A DNA stretch of 64,000 nucleotides, taken from NCBI GenBank assembly GCA_964393035.1, contig CAYMRX010000001.1:434001-498000 (forward strand), read 5' to 3'. Of the stretch, positions 61,124 through 64,000 are shown piece after piece. Position 1 is the first letter of the stretch; each line of letters starts with the position of its first letter. A program made the position numbers and the translations under genes. The stretch is from Tabrizicola_A sp964393035 (GTDB lineage Bacteria; Pseudomonadota; Alphaproteobacteria; Rhodobacterales; Rhodobacteraceae). The notes beneath the pieces were generated by a model. That model did no database searches and was not told the DNA's origin. It saw only the letters and a list, made by a program, of their open reading frames with translations.

Positions 61124-61462
61124 ATGATAGACTGGACCCGCGTTGCGGAATTGCGGGACGAAATCGGGGCCGATGATTTCGCCGATGTCGTCCTGTTGTT
61201 TCTGGAAGAAGCGGATGAGGTGGTGGCCAAACTGCCCGGTTGCACAGACGCCCCCGCGCTTGAAGCCGCCCTGCACTTTCTAAAGGGATCTGCGCTGAAC
61301 CTTGGGTTTCAGACGCTCGCCCAACTTTGCCAGACCGGCGAACGGCTGGCCGCCATGGGCGATACAGCCATCGACCGGGCGCTGGTGGCACAGGCATATG
61401 ATGCCTCAAAAGTCGCATTCGACGTCGGGCTGGAAACACTGGGCGGCACAGCCGCCGCCTGA
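61124..61462 (+). CDS. Histidine phosphotransfer (Hpt) domain protein
   Basis: 112 residues, one Hpt four-helix bundle with the phosphoacceptor His51 in HFLKGSALNLG. ATG 61124 with CAGGAGG upstream. It is divergent from the REC-PP2C phosphatase, an arrangement that suggests a phosphorelay in which the Hpt protein carries phosphate to or from the receiver. There is no kinase beside it, so the sensor is elsewhere. Cytoplasmic. Confidence 0.88.
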   Translation: MIDWTRVAELRDEIGADDFADVVLLFLEEADEVVAKLPGCTDAPALEAALHFLKGSALNLGFQTLAQLCQTGERLAAMGDTAIDRALVAQAYDASKVAFDVGLETLGGTAAA

Positions 61463-61504
61463 TTGCCCCCTTGCGCCGGGCAAATGCGGCGCTATGTTCC
61501 AAGT

Positions 61505-61588
61505 CACCTCGGGGTGCCCGCAAGGGCTGAGATGCAGAAATGCGGACCCGTTGAACCTGAACCGGCTCATACCGGCGGAGGGAAGGTG
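61505..61588 (+). ncRNA. TPP riboswitch
   Basis: The thiamine-box core is unmistakable: GGGGTGCCCG, GGGCTGAGATG, ACCCGTTGAACCTGA, ACCGGCTCATACCGGCGGAGGGAA. P1 is formed by CACCT (61505-61509) and AGGTG (61584-61588). It precedes thiB-thiP. A Shine-Dalgarno sequestering helix, TCCTCCA (61597-61603) with TGGAGGA (61626-61632), suggests translational control. Confidence 0.96.
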
Positions 61589-61636
61589 CATGGAAATCCT
61601 CCATCCCGACCTGAACCGTCGCAACTGGAGGAACCT

Positions 61637-62620
61637 ATGAAGACCATCCCTCTCGCTGCGGGTTTTGCGTGCCTTGCCACTGTGGCAGCGGCCGATACTC
61701 CCGTTCTTGATGTCTATACCTATGACAGCTTTGCTGCGGAATGGGGCCCCGGCCCCGCGATCGAAAAGGGGTTCGAGGCGCAATGCAGCTGCGATCTGCG
61801 CTTTGTGACCGCAGGCGACGGCGCGGCCTTGCTGGCCCGTGTGCAATTGGAAGGTGCGGCAAGTGCCGCCGATGTGGTGGTTGGAATTGACACCAATCTG
61901 ACCGCAGCAGCCCGCGCGACCGGGCTTTTCGCCCCCCATGGCCAGCCCGCCGTGACCGGCCTGCCAGTGGCCTATGAGGATGCCGATTTCCTGCCGTTTG
62001 ATTGGGGCTGGTTTGCCTTTGTGCATAACAAAACCCTCGCAAATCCCCCGAAATCCCTTGAGGAATTGGCGGCATCCGACCTGAAGATCGTCATCGAAGA
62101 CCCGCGGTCATCGACCCCCGGTCTGGGATTGGTGATGTGGGTCAAGGCGGCCTACGGCGACCGGGCGGGCGAGATCTGGGCAGGGCTGAAGGACAATATC
62201 GTCACCGTCACCCCTGGCTGGTCCGAGGCTTATGGCCTGTTTCTGGAGGGTGAGGCGGATATGGTGCTGTCTTACACCACCTCGCCCGCCTATCACCTGA
62301 TCGCAGAAAGCGACGGCAGCAAAACGGCCGCGGCCTTTGGCGAAGGGCATTACATGCAGGTCGAAGTGGCGGGCAAGCTGGCTGCCAGCGACCAGCCCGC
62401 CTTGGCCGATGCTTTCCTTGCCTATCTGGTGTCGGACGCGGCGCAAAGCGTGATCCCGGTGACGAACTGGATGTATCCTGCAAACCCGCTGGCCGCAGGT
62501 CTGCCGAAGGGCTTTGAAACGCTGGTCCAACCGGAGACATCGCTGCTTTTGCCGCAAGACGAGGCAGGCGCGTTGCGCGACGCGGCCGTGGCGGAATGGC
62601 AAGCCGCGCTGGCCCAATAA
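61637..62620 (+). CDS. thiB: Thiamine ABC transporter substrate-binding protein
   Basis: 327 residues from ATG 61637 with TGGAGGA. Signal peptide MKTIPLAAGFACLATVAAADT, then a type II periplasmic binding fold (VLDVYTYDSFAAEWGPG, VVGIDTNLT, DWGWFAFVHNK). It binds thiamine and phosphates in the periplasm and delivers them to ThiP. Controlled by the TPP riboswitch. The stop overlaps the thiP start by 25 bp. Confidence 0.94.
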   Translation: MKTIPLAAGFACLATVAAADTPVLDVYTYDSFAAEWGPGPAIEKGFEAQCSCDLRFVTAGDGAALLARVQLEGAASAADVVVGIDTNLTAAARATGLFAPHGQPAVTGLPVAYEDADFLPFDWGWFAFVHNKTLANPPKSLEELAASDLKIVIEDPRSSTPGLGLVMWVKAAYGDRAGEIWAGLKDNIVTVTPGWSEAYGLFLEGEADMVLSYTTSPAYHLIAESDGSKTAAAFGEGHYMQVEVAGKLAASDQPALADAFLAYLVSDAAQSVIPVTNWMYPANPLAAGLPKGFETLVQPETSLLLPQDEAGALRDAAVAEWQAALAQ

Positions 62621-64000
62621 GCGCAGCCCTTCTGGGGCTGGCAGTTGCCGCGCTGACCCTTGGCAGCGCGGCAATGACGGCAGGCCATGCGGCCGATTGG
62701 TCGCTTGGTCCTGCCGATGGCGCGGCGCTGCGCTTTACGCTGTTGCAAGCGGCGCTTTCTGCCGCAGTGTCGGGGCTGCTGGCCATCCCGCTGGCCCGCG
62801 CCTTGGCCCGCAGAGATTTCCCGGGCCGGGGTCTGTTGATCCGCCTGCTGGCCGCCCCCTTCCTCTTGCCGGTCGTGGTGGCCGTGCTGGGCCTGCTTGC
62901 GGTCTTTGGCCGGGCCGGGCCGGTCAACGCGGCGCTGGGGGCCATCGGTTTGCCGCCCCTGTCGATTTACGGTCTGCATGGCGTGGTCATTGCGCATGTT
63001 TTCCTGAACCTGCCCTTGGTGACACGGATGCTGCTGCAAGGCTGGCAAGCCATTCCCGCCGAACGCTTTCGGCTGGCAGAGGCGCTGGGGATGCCCCCCT
63101 CCTCGCAGTTCCGACATCTGGAATGGCCGATGCTGCGCAGCCTGTTGCCCGGCGCCTTTGCGACCGTGTTCCTGCTTTGCCTGACCAGTTTTGCCGTGGC
63201 CCTGACGCTGGGCGGCGGGCCGAAAGCGTCAACGCTGGAACTGGCGATCTATCAGGCCTTGCGCTTTGATTTCGATCTCGGGCGCGCGGCGCTGCTGGCC
63301 GCGGTGCAGTTTGGCCTTTGCGCGGTGGTAACGCTGGCGACCCTGCGGCTGGCGCCGGCGGTGCTGTTCGGGCCGGGTGTGGGCCGCGGGCGCGCGGTGC
63401 CGTCACCCCCCGGTTGGCGGCGTGCTGCGGATGCCTTGGCGATTGGCCTTGCGGTGGCTTTTCTTCTGGGTCCGCTGCTGGCGGTTATGCTGCGCGGCCT
63501 GCCGGGGCTCGCGGGCTTGCCGCCTGCGGTTTGGCTGGCTCTCGGGCGGTCTGTTGCCTTGTCGCTTGCATCCACCCTGCTGGCATGTGCGGCCGCCCTG
63601 ACACTGGCCTTGGCGGTCGCGCGGGGGCAATCATGGTTGGAAATCGCCGCGATGCTGCCGCTTTCAGCCTCGGGGCTGGTGATGGGGACAGGGCTTTTCC
63701 TTGCGGTTCATCCGGCGATCTCACCGGAAAGTCTGGCGCTGCCGGTGACGCTGATGGTCAATGCCGCGATGGCGCTGCCCTATCTCTTTCGTCTGCTTTT
63801 GCCCGAAGCACGCGCCTTGCGCGCCGATTATGACCGGCTTTCCGACAGTCTTGGCCTGACCGGGTTCGCGCGCCTGCGTCTGGTCACCCTGCCCCGGCTT
63901 TCCCGCCCCTTGGGCTTTGGCACCGGGCTGGCGGCGGCGTTGTCGATGGGGGATCTTGGGGTGATCGCCCTGTTCGCGGGAGAGCGGACCGAGACCTTGC
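62596..64000 (+). CDS. thiP: Thiamine ABC transporter permease, 3' end beyond window
   Basis: The reading frame from ATG 62596 (MASRAGPISAALLGLAVAALTL) stays open to the window edge (about 468 codons visible). It has repeated membrane helices and two binding-protein-dependent transport EAA-like loops (AEALGMPPSSQFRHLEWPML and SDSLGLTGFARLRLVTLPRL), as in the fused two-half ThiP permease. It moves thiamine inwards with ThiB and ThiQ. The ATPase gene thiQ is expected just downstream, beyond the window. Confidence 0.93.
   Translation, partial: MASRAGPISAALLGLAVAALTLGSAAMTAGHAADWSLGPADGAALRFTLLQAALSAAVSGLLAIPLARALARRDFPGRGLLIRLLAAPFLLPVVVAVLGLLAVFGRAGPVNAALGAIGLPPLSIYGLHGVVIAHVFLNLPLVTRMLLQGWQAIPAERFRLAEALGMPPSSQFRHLEWPMLRSLLPGAFATVFLLCLTSFAVALTLGGGPKASTLELAIYQALRFDFDLGRAALLAAVQFGLCAVVTLATLRLAPAVLFGPGVGRGRAVPSPPGWRRAADALAIGLAVAFLLGPLLAVMLRGLPGLAGLPPAVWLALGRSVALSLASTLLACAAALTLALAVARGQSWLEIAAMLPLSASGLVMGTGLFLAVHPAISPESLALPVTLMVNAAMALPYLFRLLLPEARALRADYDRLSDSLGLTGFARLRLVTLPRLSRPLGFGTGLAAALSMGDLGVIALFAGERTETL

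Overview
The window is about 64 kb of GC-rich, densely packed bacterial chromosome. Gene content points to an alphaproteobacterium of the Rhodobacteraceae: the heterotetrameric sarcosine oxidase operon, the TIGR02186/TSUP pair, DUF2783 beside an FAD monooxygenase, hemH next to a tiny secreted protein, paired ABC exporters and many 4-bp ATGA overlaps. That placement is an inference from gene families. I see no insertion sequence, prophage, CRISPR array or rRNA operon, and no gene-free stretch longer than 300 bases. The region looks like ordinary core and metabolic chromosome.

Layout. 1-5.4 kb: sarcosine oxidase operon soxB-D-A-G (minus strand; soxG cut by the window edge) with a MerR-type gene upstream. 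5.5-12.9 kb: two hotdog thioesterases, a MATE exporter, a TSUP/TIGR02186 pair, a DMT permease, adenine deaminase and an acetyltransferase. 13.0-22.4 kb: a fatty-acid/acyl-CoA oxidation block (second MerR with a palindromic operator, acyl-CoA dehydrogenase, small unknown ORF, GST, thiolase, NTF2-like ORF, cupin, bicupin, FadJ-type multifunctional enzyme). 22.4-27.0 kb: DUF599 and glycolate oxidase glcDEF. 27.1-33.1 kb: dnaN-recF-VOC-LysE-gyrB, without dnaA. 33.1-37.3 kb: a DMSP-lyase-like cupin, tRNA-Arg(CCT), a LacI regulator and a small aromatic-type catabolic operon (VOC dioxygenase, FAD monooxygenase, DUF2783). 37.4-44.6 kb: RND pump with adaptor, LLM flavin monooxygenase, PaaI-type thioesterase and phenylacetate-CoA ligase. 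44.7-51.3 kb: marR, nitrilase-fold amidase, glutaredoxin, comF, methyltransferase, ferrochelatase, two L,D-transpeptidases around a CAP lipoprotein. 51.4-59.2 kb: one long minus-strand operon (hslO, Nudix, cca, tiny ORF, two ABC exporters, an RNA m5U-type methyltransferase). 59.3-64 kb: Nudix, a REC-PP2C phosphatase facing an Hpt gene, and a TPP riboswitch ahead of thiB-thiP.

The least ordinary signals are: a dispersed intergenic repeat (GC hairpin plus a conserved tail, six copies, mostly co-oriented downstream of genes); three consecutive cupin domains inside the beta-oxidation operon; a cupin carrying the full DMSP-lyase metal/tyrosine pattern; a sarcosine oxidase delta subunit that has lost its zinc ligands; and a conspicuous 10-codon ORF with a strong ribosome-binding site before the ABC exporter pair.
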